Shown here piece after piece: positions 37,301-55,152 of a DNA stretch of 64,000 bases. The stretch is from assembly GCF_022201045.2 (NCBI RefSeq), contig NC_068560.1, forward strand, positions 28,847,501-28,911,500, written 5' to 3'. Positions within the stretch are counted from its first letter, which is position 1, and each line of letters begins with the position of its first letter. This DNA comes from Citrus sinensis (taxonomy: Eukaryota; Streptophyta; Magnoliopsida; Sapindales; Rutaceae). The position numbers and the translations under genes are program-made. The notes under the pieces were generated by a model. That model was given only the letters and a program-made list of their open reading frames with translations. It was not told where the DNA came from and searched no databases.

Positions 37301-37696
37301 ATTAAAAAATATTTACATGAATGAAATAGGTGGAAATAACTTAAACGGTGCAGTTTTGTTAATATAGAGATACAGTACATAGAACAATATATTACTGTCT
37401 TGCTAATTTCAAAATCAATTTTATTTAAATTCAAACAATAAACCCCATTATACAACTCCGTTTCCATTTAAGTTTTTTTTTTCATATAATTCTAATCAAA
37501 ATCCAAGGCCTAATAACTTATTTTCCCATTTGATGAAAGTAACTAGTAATTATAACAATAAAATTCTATTCCATTTGGCAGCTCTCATCCAAGCCAAGAA
37601 ACTCGAATAGGCAAATATTCAGGCCAAAATATAATATTTGGGGGGAGGGGGGTTACCAATGAGATTTTACGTCGAAAACTCCTAAGCTCCAGCAGA

Positions 37697-37955
37697 GTAG
37701 GCTGATGCTCATGTGTAAACTTTGTTGCAAGCAAGTTTTACGGCATGATAAAGTTCTTGGAGAAGTTTATGTTCCTGTTAGAGAACTGCTTTTGGTAATT
37801 TTACCATATGAAGTAAACGACACAAACTGCGGTAACTTTCAAGTTGTAAAACCTTACGGAAACCATAAGGGCAACTTGGGTTTTTCATAAAAGTTCGATG
37901 AGATCTTTTGGGCAGCCAGTCGGAATCCGGCACCAATCCCGCACCGCCAATATAT
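37697..37955 (+). pseudogene. Decayed C2-domain fragment related to the SRC2-like gene
   Basis: The translated plus strand reads KVLGEVYVPVRELL, then PYGNHKGNLGFS, a stop codon, and KFDE. This follows the end of the C2 domain of the gene at 33319 (DLGEVFVPVKEMLL ... GRAKGVLNVSYKFG) with the tyrosine codon of SYKF changed to a stop. Only the last third of the domain is recognisable; the start of the domain and the Pro-rich tail are missing. It is most likely the remains of a tandem copy, now separated from the intact gene by the MULE. Confidence 0.75.
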
Positions 37956-38152
37956 TTTAAAAAGTCTTGAAGGAGACGGATATAATGTGTAATTACTCTT
38001 ATTAGTAAAGATTGATTGGATTTATATTCTCTAATATTGAGCTAATTATTTAATGTTTTTTTTTTCTTCGCCTACTTTGTTTACGTTAAGGATTAGGATA
38101 TTATATAAGTAGAACCTAATTTGACATGAACGAGTTTATTTATCATATCAGG

Positions 38153-38286
38153 CTACAATGTAATTATGATACTGTGTCATAATTGCACCGATCGTTGAAT
38201 CCACTTAAATAAATAAGGTCTATTTAAATAGGTAAAAATTTAACAATTAAATATAATTATGACATAATATCACAATTGTACTATAA
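38153..38286. mobile_element. Short palindromic MITE, copy 2
   Basis: The left end ACAATGTAATTATGATACTG and the reverse complement of the right end ACAATTGTGATATTATGTCA are inverted repeats. It shares its core with the copy at 27096-27210. Non-coding; ends approximate. Confidence 0.55.
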
Positions 38287-38761
38287 TTTTATCCCTATCA
38301 ATATACATATGTTGACGTGAGTATAAGTAAAAAAAAAAATTGCATTGTCAAAAGCAATTTTTGGTGAATCTTTATCCTTTACTAAATAAAGACTAGATTG
38401 ATTGATACTTGAAAGGTAAATAATAAATATTTTCACAGAGTATTCTTTGAATTTAGTCATTATTAAGTCAACTAAACTTATCCAAAAAAATAAATTTACT
38501 TTTTATCTCATGTAATAAAATTTTGAAAAATAAAATCTATTTGATCTCTGTAACAACTCTTATCTTTTTCTACAGAAATCAATCTCGCTTTCCAAACCCA
38601 AAACAAAAAATCAAATCAAAAACACACAAATATGATCTAATAAATAACAAAAAAAATTATTAATATTACAACCCTCGTACAGATTATTGATTCTCTAGGC
38701 TCTCTCTAAAACCCTTTGCTGATGCCCTCACTCTCATCCTGACCCGACCCGAAGAGACATA

Positions 38762-40516
38762 ATGAACCAACCCGACCCGATAACCATCCACCACCTCGCG
38801 CTCAACCAAGACCACGGCTGCTTCGCCACGGGCACGGAAACGGGCTTCCGGGTCTACTTATCCGACCCGTACAAACCCATCATGCGCCGGGACTTCGACC
38901 GGAACCCACGTGGCGGGACCCAACTGGTGTCCATGCTCTTCCGGTCAAACATCATCTGCCTAGTCAACTCCGGGCCCCACCAGAGCAACAAGGTGATGAT
39001 ATGGGACGACCACGAGAACCGCTACCTCGGTGAGCTGTCGTTCCGGTCGGAGGTCAAGAACGTCAGGCTACGGCGCGACCGGATCGTCGTCGTTTTGAAC
39101 CAGAAGGTCTACGTGTACAACTTCACCGACTTGAAGCTGGTCGATCAGATTGAGACAGTAGTGAATCCCACGGGGCTGTGCGACGTGTCGCAGAACGCGG
39201 GGCCCATGGTGATGGCGTGTCCGGGGTTGCTTAAGGGTCAAGTTAGGGTTGAGGATTATGGGACCAAGAAATCAAAGTACATAACGGCCCATGCCTCGAG
39301 AATTGCGAGTATCGCTATGACTTTGGATGGTAGATTCGTGGCTACTGCCAGTAGTAAGGGAACTTTGATTCGGGTTTTTAATACCATGGATGGTTCACTA
39401 TTGCAAGAGGTAATTTTAATTGTTCGGGGTTCTTCTCAGAAACACAAAAAAAAAAAAAAAAAACACGTGAATTTATTTTGGTAATGGTTATATTGGAGTT
39501 GTTTTACCATGGAACATTTTTCCATAACCATACAGTAAAATTAAAAGTGATAAATAATAAAAAAATATATTATAATTTTAATCGTATATTTATAAAAAGA
39601 GTGCTCCGACCTTTTATGATTTTATTTTGTAGTTAAAAAGTGTTTTTTATAATTTGTTTCTATTTTTAGTATTCAGTGGGAAGAAAGCTATATTTTTAGT
39701 TTTACTGAGTGAAACCAAAGGCACTTTCACTTGGAAGTGCCTTATTTTTCTACCAAAAGCGCTCTAAATGTATAATAAGATTCTGTCTGGAACCACTTTG
39801 CGTATTTATTTAAAATGCTGGCATGCAATGCAGATGAGGAGAGGAGCAGAGAGAGCAGAGATATACAGCTTGGCATTCTCTTCAAATGCACAATGGCTAG
39901 CTGCTTCAAGTGATAAAGGGACTGTACATGTCTTTGGCCTCAAGGTTGATTCAGGATCACCGGGCACCAGTAAATTGCACTCGGCTTCTGAGCCAAATCT
40001 TTCAAGCAAAAACTCATCAGCCATTTCATCTTTTAGATTCATCCGAGGTAATTTTCCTGTCCATCGTTGCTTAAAATCTTGGACTTAGAAAGTGTTTAGG
40101 GAGTAAACTTCTTGTAGTTTCTGTGTTCTGAATTAGAAACAAATTTGGCAAAACTAGAGCTCATTTGTGGTCACATACTTTCTTTGTTTTTGTAGGTGTA
40201 TTGCCTAAGTATTTCAGCTCAGAGTGGTCAATGGCTCAGTTCCGATTGCCAGAAAATGTGCAGTACCTAGTCGGCTTTGGCAGGCAGAACAACACAATTG
40301 TGATTGTTGGCTTGGATGGAAGGTAAATTCAAAATCACTTGTATTCTTCAATGAGAGCTTGAATTCTCCCTTTCTGCTTCCCTTCTATACAAGTTCAATT
40401 AAGTTTGTTTGATTTGTAAATGCAGTTACTATAAATGCGGGTTTGATCCAATGAAAGGCGGTGAGATGCATCAACTTGAACATTACAATTTCCTCAAACC
40501 TGAAGAACCCTTTTAG
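38762..40516 (+). CDS. ATG18: ATG18-family PROPPIN (WD40 autophagy protein)
   Basis: Phosphoinositide-binding beta-propeller needed for autophagosome formation. Four exons, 38762-39409, 39834-40047, 40196-40322 and 40426-40516, give 359 residues. Blades are recognisable from the N-terminal [17 protein letters not shown], through [20 protein letters not shown] and [13 protein letters not shown], to the lipid-binding motif, here [16 protein letters not shown] (R-R-G kept; the first position, usually F/L/V, is M). Then come [13 protein letters not shown], the conserved [19 protein letters not shown] and a C-terminal blade ending [19 protein letters not shown] Ser-rich insert lies at ~252-275. 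The N terminus is short compared with ATG18a. It belongs to the ATG18a/c/d/e group; the exact subtype is not fixed. It converges with DEG14, with 393 bases between stop codons. Confidence 0.93.
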
Positions 40517-40909
40517 AAGAGAAGATGGAGAGAAGTTACCTTCTCTTTGTGTGGTGATGAATATAAAATTTTGGTATTTTTCCTTGAGAGGTTAAAGAGT
40601 GTGTATGTATAGTCGGTACCGACGATTAATCAAGTATATGGAATTAGCTAGAGGTTTTAATCACTATATTTAATTGAATGTGCATAACAAGACCTATGGA
40701 ATTCAAAAATATGATCATTCATGAGTCACGACTGGCCTTCATAAGGAACTTGATATAGCTTCAGAGAATCCATGAGAGTCAGCACCACAAAATATCCAGT
40801 GAAAAAATTATATAAGAGTTCCAATTTCATTTTACAATTGTATTGTTAGTCAAATCTGTGCAAAGTAGAGAAATATAGTATGCTAGTGTTGTTGAAGAAT
40901 TAGCAACTT

Positions 40910-43900
40910 TCACATATCTGGATTGGCCTCCTCTGGGATTACAGTCAAAGTCACCAATTTATCATTTGCTCTTTGCACGACTACCTTCAAAGGTTCCCCA
41001 ACTCTGTCTCCCATTATTTCAATGATCTGTCCGATCAAATAATGATCAATCTCAGGTACAGATAAATAAATAAATAAAGCAAAAGGAAAATGATTGGGTG
41101 CCCCAGTACCTCCGTAATGCTTTGAACAGGCTTCCCATCAAATTTGATAACAACATCACTTGGTAGGAATCCAGCACGATGAGCAGGAGACCCCGGGGTT
41201 ACCTGTTTAACATCGAAAAAAGTACCAAACATGATACGCCTCCATAACAAATCTTCAAAACCTTTATTAACTGGAATAAAGACTGTCCATATGTTATTTT
41301 TTGCATATGGTGTAATTCATTCAAATGTAAAAGGTATCAATAACCAGAATATTGTTTTCAAATGTATTTCCAATTTGCGAAATAAACAAAAGCTCCTCCA
41401 ACACACAGGAAAATAGCAATCAGCTTGCATGCAATTTAGAGATAGAGGTGAAATTGAAAACATACCACAGGTACAAGAACCCCACTTTTGACATTAGGGA
41501 ATGAGGGATCTCTTTCTTTAAGCTGAGCAATAATCATATCATTCAGATCAAGCATTTTCAATCCAAGCCAAGGGCGAACAACTCTCCTGCACAGAATCAC
41601 CACTTGTTTACATGTACTCCAAAACAAAGGTACTTTTTGTTCCACATGCATCCAACTAAACAACCACATGACCAATAATCAATATAAGAGAAACAATGTA
41701 TTATTAAGGATATGGCTAATGCTAAATACTCACATGCCATCATAAGTAGTTGGACACATAACATACAGACATACCCATTCTTCTTGAACTGCTCTATAAT
41801 TTTGGCTGCCGAGTCAATTGGTACTGCAAAGCTCAAACCATCCGCAGCCGCTACTTTCATAATATTAATACCAACGATTTCTCCATCAATATTAACCAGA
41901 GGCCCTCCAGAATTTCCCTATAACACACAAGCAGAGGCAAAAAACTAATTTATCCATGAGTGGCAAAATTATTCACAAGGGCACAAGTTCACAGACACAG
42001 ACACATGCAAGGGTATTTTTCGAAACCACTTTGCATTCGAGCCTAGGCAATCAGGGTAGTGCACAATATACACCATTTTCTAAACAAGGAAATAGAGAGG
42101 CCAAGCATAAAAATAACAAAAACTTTTCACAGATTAAACCTTACTAATTTGCTACTCTGCTGCCTCCACAAAATAAAAGACTCAATCAGCTGATATCCAC
42201 TGATTTTCTAGCTCAGCAACTAGTCAACTCCTTCTGCAGTACAAAAATGCTACCAGCAATATATGCAGCATATTCGTAAAAGTGTGTTTTCCACAGGCAT
42301 AAGCACATGCATGTACAAATGTATTCTTGCAGACATAACCCAAGAGCACATGTACAAAAGTGTGCGCACAGGCACAACCCAGATAGAGTAAGAGGGAATT
42401 ACCGCATTGATTGCACAATCCGTTTGCAGATACTCTCTTCGCATTCCACCAAGACCCAAATCACTGCTTTTCCGGTCGACACAACTAATTTCCAAAAGAA
42501 AAACACACTTAAGATAACATGCATCTAAAATCAGCGTCTTCAATGTTAATACCCTACACATAAGACTTGTTTTATTCTCCCATTATCAATTAAAAGCAGC
42601 AAAAATATCAGGATACATTAGTGTGATTAAAAAGATTATAATAGATATAAATTCAATGCTATCTTACTAAATAAAATTCCATATTTTTCCCACTGCAAAA
42701 CAAATAACATATTCTGAACCAAAATAAGCATATAATACCTTACAATACCAGCTGTTACTGTATTTTGAAGGGAATGTGGGCAGCCCATTGCCACCACCCA
42801 GTCTCCAGGGCAAAGTTTACTTGAAGTACCAAGTTTTGCAGCCGGAAGAGGAGTTTTAGAATTGATTTTTACAATAGCAATATCAGAATGAAAATCGGCA
42901 TTAAGCACGGTTCCCTCAAATGTCCGACCATCTTGCAGAGTTACATCAACCTGAAACATAACACATTTCAAAATTTACTAGTACTCTCCAGAATACTGAA
43001 AGCTCTCAAAAATGAATTTGAAAACAAATTAGAGGTAATGAATTCAAACATTTGAATTGTTCAAATGGTACAATATGCCTCAATTAGGAAAACTCATGGA
43101 AACAGATAACATTCAACAAATCCTGCAAGGCATCAGTTTGTTTTTTTTAACTACTCTAACAATTATACCTTGGTTAATAAGGTGAGGTCTAGAGCCAGAC
43201 AGTACCTCTCAATTTTCATCAGAATGTTGCTGTCTACCAAAAAATTTACACAAAATGGTACATTCATCACAAACTAATAAGCTCAATCATTTAACAAGCA
43301 TTTATTGATGTTGATATCAAGAATGCAAGATTTTATTTACAGGGCAAGTTTGTATGAAGCATCCCACATCAATCACAAATATTAACAGATATTAAGAAAC
43401 TATATTGCGTTGCTCTAAGACCTTTGTATCATATTGCTGAAACCTAAATTGACCCATGAAATAAGGAATGGCATTGATACAATCATTTAAGTAAAGGTAG
43501 ATGTGTGGATGCAAGCAGGTATTATGAAATCACCAACCTTTCCTTTAGGTAAAGCCCGCGAGCCATGGAAATCAACCACAACATGAGCACATGTCAAAAT
43601 AGTACCATCGGCATCTACAATTGCACCAGAACCTATACCTCTCCCTGATAAAATGCCAAGGAACTCTACAAAGAAAAGCCAATTCCAAAATAATCCCTAG
43701 CCCATAACAAGAAAACAGCTCAAATTGAATGAGAAATGAATAAGAACAGCAAATACATACCCCGCGGAGCTGATAGATTGACAACAGCAGGACAAACCCG
43801 AGCAGCTGCATTGGCAATGGTATCTCTACCTAGACATCTACAACAAGAATCCTTACCATCTTTAACATCTCCAGTAGTTTCTTCTTTCACAGGAGCTTCT

Positions 43901-44464
43901 TTCGTGACAGGATATTCTTTCTTTATAGATCCTGCTGAAGCTGGATTAACTCTAGAAGAAACAAGAGAAACATTTCCTACATATTCAAACCCAATAGGCA
44001 ATGTCAAGTTCAAATACCCTAAAAAATAAGTGTTGATATTCCAAGATAAGATCAAAGAGAGAACCGACCAAATTGCCAACGATCAGACGAAATAAATGGA
44101 GAGTGCGGAGTGAAGCTTTGAGACATTTGCCGCCGCACTAAGACAGATTCATGCAATGTTGCAGGAATTGATAGTGATATCCTTGTTTCTACAATTAAAA
44201 AATAATAATCATTATTGAATTTAAACATAAGCCAGGAAAATGTTGGAGTGTAGAAACTGAAAGAAAGAAATCATTTAGAGCAAAGAACCGCTCGAGTTCT
44301 CTAGCTTCCGTAAGTTAAAAATGCAGAATACAAAAATTTTAAAAAAAATGAAAATAGAGCTCACTAGAATCTGGGTTGCTGCTTCCGTAGAAAAGACCCG
44401 ACCCAGCAGCAGCAATGGCCACAACCCGGCTCAGAGAGTTTCTGCCATAAGAGCGTGAAACCAT
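40910..44464 (-). CDS. DEG14: Deg/HtrA serine protease, DEG14-like
   Basis: ATP-independent trypsin-fold protease with one PDZ domain. Ten exons in gene order: 44464-44365, 44188-44069, 44018-43761, 43665-43538, 42950-42739, 42484-42403, 41917-41775, 41586-41466, 41202-41110, 41026-40910; 457 residues. The N terminus is basic with a short hydrophobic stretch ([16 protein letters not shown]), like a mitochondrial signal/anchor of HtrA2 type. The catalytic triad is complete: His in [10 protein letters not shown], Asp in HSDIAIVKI, Ser in GNSGGPLVN. The PDZ part has [21 protein letters not shown], and the protein ends in PEEANPDM. An acidic/Lys-rich segment and a Cys pair (CCRCLG) precede the protease domain. 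Arabidopsis DEG14 (At5g27660) sits next to PDP1 and HTA7, as here. Exon 2 uses the weak-looking donor G/GTCGGT; frame supports it. Confidence 0.93.
42275..42389. repeat. Three-unit minisatellite in DEG14 intron
   Basis: Imperfect units of 37-39 bases begin at 42276, 42313 and 42352, each starting GTAMAAR and containing a CAGRCATAA/CAGGCACAA word followed by CACAT. The array ends about 15 bases from the donor of the exon at 42403-42484. Confidence 0.6.
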
Positions 44465-45156
44465 TTTCTGCAATTGAAAATTAAAACTGTCATTGTGACA
44501 ATCTTTATAAAGCAAGATACGCAACAAGCAAGAGGAACAAAAAAAAAATGCTTTGTAAATGATATTGAAAATGGCGAATAAAGTGAAGATTGTATAATGT
44601 ACAACGAAGAGTGCTCATGGGTTTACCAGAAAATGATTCATTAGTTATTCAATGACAAAAATGCTGTTAATTCTTGAATTTGGTTGTTTATTTATTGTTT
44701 GTAAATTGTGAAATTGGTTTTGTTTGATTCAAAAACCCTAGCTAAAACCCTTTCTGTCTGACCCTTTTTTTATATATTATTTTTACTTGTTTTTAACGCA
44801 GCTCGTAGAATAACCTTCTTCGGAGCCTGTTCATGAGAAATAGCACCAAAAAAGAACATACTATGAGACCAAAATGCCCTTTTAGCAGTATGACAATAAC
44901 GCAAGCCTCATTAAAGAAATTTTAGTAATAGTCTAAATTCTCTTGAACGACAGAAAATTGCAGCTTAGTGGATCAACAAAATGAAATATAAAATGAGGGG
45001 GGAAAATAATAATTGAAGACGATAGAGAAATAAGCAAAAAGGCAAAATTTCCATTAAAGCCACTTTACACGAAAAAGGAAGAAAATAGAACAAAAATTAC
45101 ATCAAAGGCCTTTAGTTCTAGTACTATTGTTACTGGTGTCAACATTATCGTAAATT
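44465..45156. other. DEG14 promoter and H2A 3' flank
   Basis: DEG14 and the H2A gene are both on the minus strand, so this stretch holds the DEG14 5' leader/promoter and the H2A 3' UTR. A telo-box, aaaaacccta (44731-44740), followed by aaaaccc, lies about 270 bases before the DEG14 start. No other feature is visible. Confidence 0.6.
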
Positions 45157-45769
45157 TTAAGCCTTTTTCGGGGACTTTGGGGATTTCGGGGTCTCAGATG
45201 TAGAAGTTGTTTTCTTTGGCAGAAGGACCGGATTGATATTTGGAAGTACACCACCACTTGCTATTGTCACGCCTTGGAGAAGCTTCCCCAGTTCGTCGTC
45301 GTTTCTAACTGCCAATAGCACGTGCCTCGGGTTTATTCTGTTCTTCTTATTGTCACGTGCTGCGTTCCCCGCCAACTCCAACACCTTATCAGTCAAATCA
45401 ACCAAATAATTCAAAATTTAAATTTAAAAAAAAAAGTCAAAAAATCGCAAAATAGTTTAAAGGAAAAAAAAAAAAAACGATGACATTTCCCAAACCCAGC
45501 CACCGAAAATACGATAAACTGAGAGGGAAGCGTAAATGCCGGATCTGATTCAAATTCAAAAGTACCTCAGCGGCGAGATATTCTAAAACGGCGGCCATAT
45601 AAATGGGGGCCCCAGAGCCCATTCTCTGGGCATAGCGACCCTTTTTCAGGAACCGGGCGATACGACCGACCGGGAATTGGAGACCGGCTTTCACTGATTT
45701 CGATATCTTCTTCCTCTCGCCGCCGCCTCTCCTTCCTCCCGCTCCTTTCGTTGGCTTCGTCACCTCCAT
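45157..45769 (-). CDS. HTA7: Histone H2A.W (HTA7-like)
   Basis: Heterochromatin-type H2A variant of seed plants, which pairs with H2B and compacts H3K9me2 chromatin. Two exons, 45769-45566 and 45384-45157, joined at AAE/VLELAG, give 143 residues. The core is fully conserved ([45 protein letters not shown]). The longer C-terminal tail ends SPKSPKKA, the SPKK-type minor-groove motif that defines H2A.W. The N terminus ([11 protein letters not shown]) matches Arabidopsis HTA7, whose locus At5g27670 has the same neighbours. Unlike HTA7, the tail ([17 protein letters not shown]) has no SQ phosphorylation site. The intron interrupts at the site typical for plant H2A. Confidence 0.97.
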
Positions 45770-45890
45770 TTGGTCTTAATATGCCGCCGACGGAAAAGTT
45801 GAGTTTCTTCTGAAAAGATTTTGTTTGTTTACGACTTTCGAGTTCTGATTTGAATGAAATGCAAGGAGGAGAGAGAGGAGTCAGTGGGGG

Positions 45891-45897
45891 TTTTATA
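45891..45897 (-). promoter_or_regulatory. TATA box of the H2A.W gene
   Basis: TATAAAA on the minus strand lies 122 bases before the ATG, at a sensible distance for a leader of ~90 bases. The leader that follows is rich in CTCTCTCC. Confidence 0.7.
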
Positions 45898-45905
45898 GCA
45901 AGAGC

Positions 45906-46105
45906 GCCACGCTGGCGATCCGTGCAGTTCGAGTTCTGTCCAATGGGACTGTCTTGTTGTGAGTTCAGTTTTATCTACCTGCTATTGGTGATCTAACGGT
46001 TGGTATTCTTGACACGTTGGCTATCTAGGTGAATATTTGTTTCGTCAATCAAGAGAGTGCGATTTTGGTGGTTGTAAGCCGCTGGATTTGCCACGCTGGC
46101 GATCC
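45906..46105 (-). promoter_or_regulatory. Direct 16-bp repeats upstream of H2A.W
   Basis: The word gccacgctggcgatcc occurs at 45906-45921 and again at 46090-46105, just upstream of the TATA box and 170 bases further. Its reverse complement, GGATCGCCAGCGTGGC, contains the GATCGCC/GGATC core resembling histone-promoter octamer elements (CGCGGATC). Function in S-phase control is inferred only. Confidence 0.5.
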
Positions 46106-47048
46106 CGGAGTTCTAATTGTTGGCCATTATGTTAAGCAAACAAATATTTAGGCTTACGCACAGTGACAATGTGACGCAGCAATCACGAAAGTTTTGCGTG
46201 CAAAACGCAGCGTTTAAATTGTGGAATTGAGAATGATGTCAAATTAAAAAAAAAAAAGAATAATTGAATTATTCCATTTAACCATTCAACTTTGCAATTT
46301 CCACATGATAAAAAGAGACAAAACAATTATTTTTTTTAGAAATAAAGAAAGTGGGATATTTTACACACTGTAAATAACACTTTAAGCACACTATATTCTA
46401 ATAATATAAAGTTTCACATTACTAATATGTCCACAATTTTGTTGCTATCAAGATCCACATTAAGAATAACTTTGGATTATTGAATAGAACATAAAACTCA
46501 TGACACTCCCCACCTGTAATTAATTAAAACTCTAATTTCTTTTTTAATTTCTTCAATTCTGATATTAAATAATTCTACTGTAAAAGATTAAATTGAGCTC
46601 TAATAATAATGTCTGAATAGATTATTTTTTTCGAATACGTGATTTTCATGAAATTTGAATCTAACAATTTCCTCAGGTTATAAAAGATTATTCAATAAAT
46701 ATTATAGACTTCCGATTACTAAAATTATGTTATAAAAATTGAAGAGTCATTAAGTTTCTGGCTGTATGCAGATGATTGAGAAGAAGTTTAATTGAATCAA
46801 GTATACCCCAAGCTCAACATTAATTAATATGCAAAATGATGATGGCCTTCATTCATTTATATAAACACAAGTTTAGCACCCACCCACTGACAATTTTTTG
46901 GCTGTGAAAACTATTTTAGTTGTTGCAGAGAGGAAAGAAACATGCAGATGTGTCAGCTCTCATGTTCATTCGACATATTTCTCAAATAAAGAATGATGCA
47001 GAAGCAAATCCTTCAAAAAGAAAACGGGGAAAGAAATTAAATTAAAAG
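46106..47048. other. Intergenic AT-rich sequence
   Basis: Between the H2A.W promoter and the tRNA gene I see no coding region, clear repeat or TIR element; the sequence is AT-rich with several A/T runs. Confidence 0.6.
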
Positions 47049-47119
47049 TGCGCATCCGGGGAATCGAACCCCGGTCAGTACCGTGGGAGGGTACTATGAT
47101 ACCACTACACCAGATGCGC
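47049..47119 (-). tRNA. tRNA-Gly (anticodon CCC)
   Basis: The minus strand folds into a full cloverleaf of 71 nt: acceptor stem GCGCATC/GATGCGC with discriminator A, D arm with GTGTAGTGGTATC, anticodon stem GTACC/GGTAC with loop CTCCCAC (anticodon CCC), and T arm CCGGGGTTCGAATCCCCGG. A and B box promoter sequences are intact and there is no intron. It stands alone between H2A.W and RECQSIM. Confidence 0.95.
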
Positions 47120-47392
47120 TCGTTGACGTTGTTTTCTTGAAGTTAAATTTTGAGGGAAGTAAAAAAAAATTTTCTGCCACAGCAGCGTGAGATGTTACTA
47201 CATGCACAAAAATGTATTAAAATCAATAAGGATTTGCCAGAACTCTTTAATTGAATGGATAATTAACCGTAGGCCCAGCACCCATTAACAAAATCTCTGC
47301 TCTTCAAAGCTTGGATAGAGAGTGGAAGAGTAAAGCTTATTCATCGTTTTTCATATACATTACGCAAACACAAATAATGCATTAACACAAGT

Positions 47393-53650
<6,258 letters not shown>

Positions 53651-54295
53651 TTTTTTTTAAAACTGTATCAAAGATATTCTTGTATAATTTACGTAACAAA
53701 GCAGAAATCAAGGATACAGCATTAAATTAAGCAAAAATAGCACTTTCTGGAGCCCCATTAATGACAACTAAACTCTTTTCTTTTTTTTTCTTTTATCAGA
53801 TTCTCATAATTGAATCCAGAATTTGATATTTGCTAATCAAAATGACCTAACAATCTAACACTTTCAAACCCTAACGTAATGAAGGACAAATAATACCTCA
53901 TCAATCTTATTGTCTTCGGATATTAGTTCGTCTAAAGCCCAATCGTGCCGCAGTCGAGTGATTCATCAAGAAATTTTACAGCCATGGAAAACCTAGAATT
54001 AGAACGGCTTCGTTTTTTAATTTTTTCTCTTTCGTGTTTCCCGGCAAATGAGGGAGCGCGAAACTAGAATTAGAAAAACGACAAGTCGTAATATATTTTT
54101 TGAGTTAAATGACAAATTTTCACTGCCGCTATAACACTATTATTGCTTTTCTATTAGACGTCAAAGATGAGACTCTAAATCTCAGAATTATCTGAGTTGT
54201 TATCCATTTTTTTTAAATTTCTTTCAAAATCCCATTTATTTTTGTAACTGTATGTGGCCATCATGTCAAAAATATCAATTCAACTTATTTTAAAA

Positions 54296-54475
54296 ATTCT
54301 GCAATACATTAAAGATATTATATTAATTATCAGTCATACAATAAATAAGTGATATTGTGATATGTGTGTATTTATTTTGAAAGATTACCATACAAGTAGT
54401 GGTTACATTAAGTTCCCTTATACATGTCATGCATGTATTAATTAATTGTATTATTTCTGATATATTGTAGAATTC
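54296..54475. mobile_element. Small AT-rich MITE, copy 2
   Basis: Inverted ends: AAATTCTGCAATACATTAAAG at the left and, reverse complemented, GAATTCTACAATATATCAGAA at the right. Its interior (GTATTTATTTTGAAAGATTA, then CATACAAGTAGTGGTTA) resembles the copy at 10140-10327. Non-coding. Confidence 0.5.
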
Positions 54476-55133
54476 CCTCTAATAAAGATAGTAAACTAAA
54501 AGCATTACCAAAACACTATTCTAATTTTACATTTCAAATACTTATTTACTTTCCCACGTGGCAAATAGAAAAAAATAATAATCATCTCCCAAAAAATTCT
54601 TCAAATAAAAATAAGTTCATTTATTTTAATCAATTTTTTTCTCCATTAAAATAATAACAGTTATAATATGTCTCTCCATTCAAGAATTAAAAAGATAAAA
54701 GTTAATATAATATTAAATTGAATACTCCAAAAAGCTTTCTAAGTGCGAATTTTCAAACAATATTGTCTTCTTTCTCTTCAAGATTGAAGAGAAAGAAGGA
54801 TAATCTTAGTTGAAGAATTGCATTTGTAGAGCCTTTTAGAATTTTTTTTTTTTTTCTTATGTGGCTCTTCAAATGATAAGTAAAATTTCATTTGGCGAGA
54901 TTTTGGGTGATGCTCTGACTATCCAATTGATCACCATCTTAGACATTTGTGGTTTGAAGCCTTAGAATTCTAGTTTTGATAATCTATGACTTTTTTATTT
55001 AAAATGTTTTGGATCTCCCATATTATGTTGATGAGATAAACTTAAATAAAAATAGTACACCATGCGATCTGTGAACCAATCTAATAATATTTTAACACAA
55101 ATATATTTAACTTTGAAACTAATAAATCATAAT

Positions 55134-55152
55134 AGAGAGAGAGAGAGAGAGA
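55134..55152. repeat. (GA)n microsatellite
   Basis: About nine GA units in intergenic DNA. Confidence 0.85.

Larger units (their letters stand above)
34336..38761. other. Gap between C2 and ATG18 genes with MULE and C2 relic
   Basis: About 250 bases of probable C2-gene 3' UTR are followed by a 2.7-kb Mutator-like element (34604-37300), plain AT-rich sequence, a decayed C2 fragment (37697-37955), a MITE copy (38153-38286) and the ATG18 promoter. The ATG18 leader holds a CTCTCTAAAACCC word near 38700. Confidence 0.65.
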
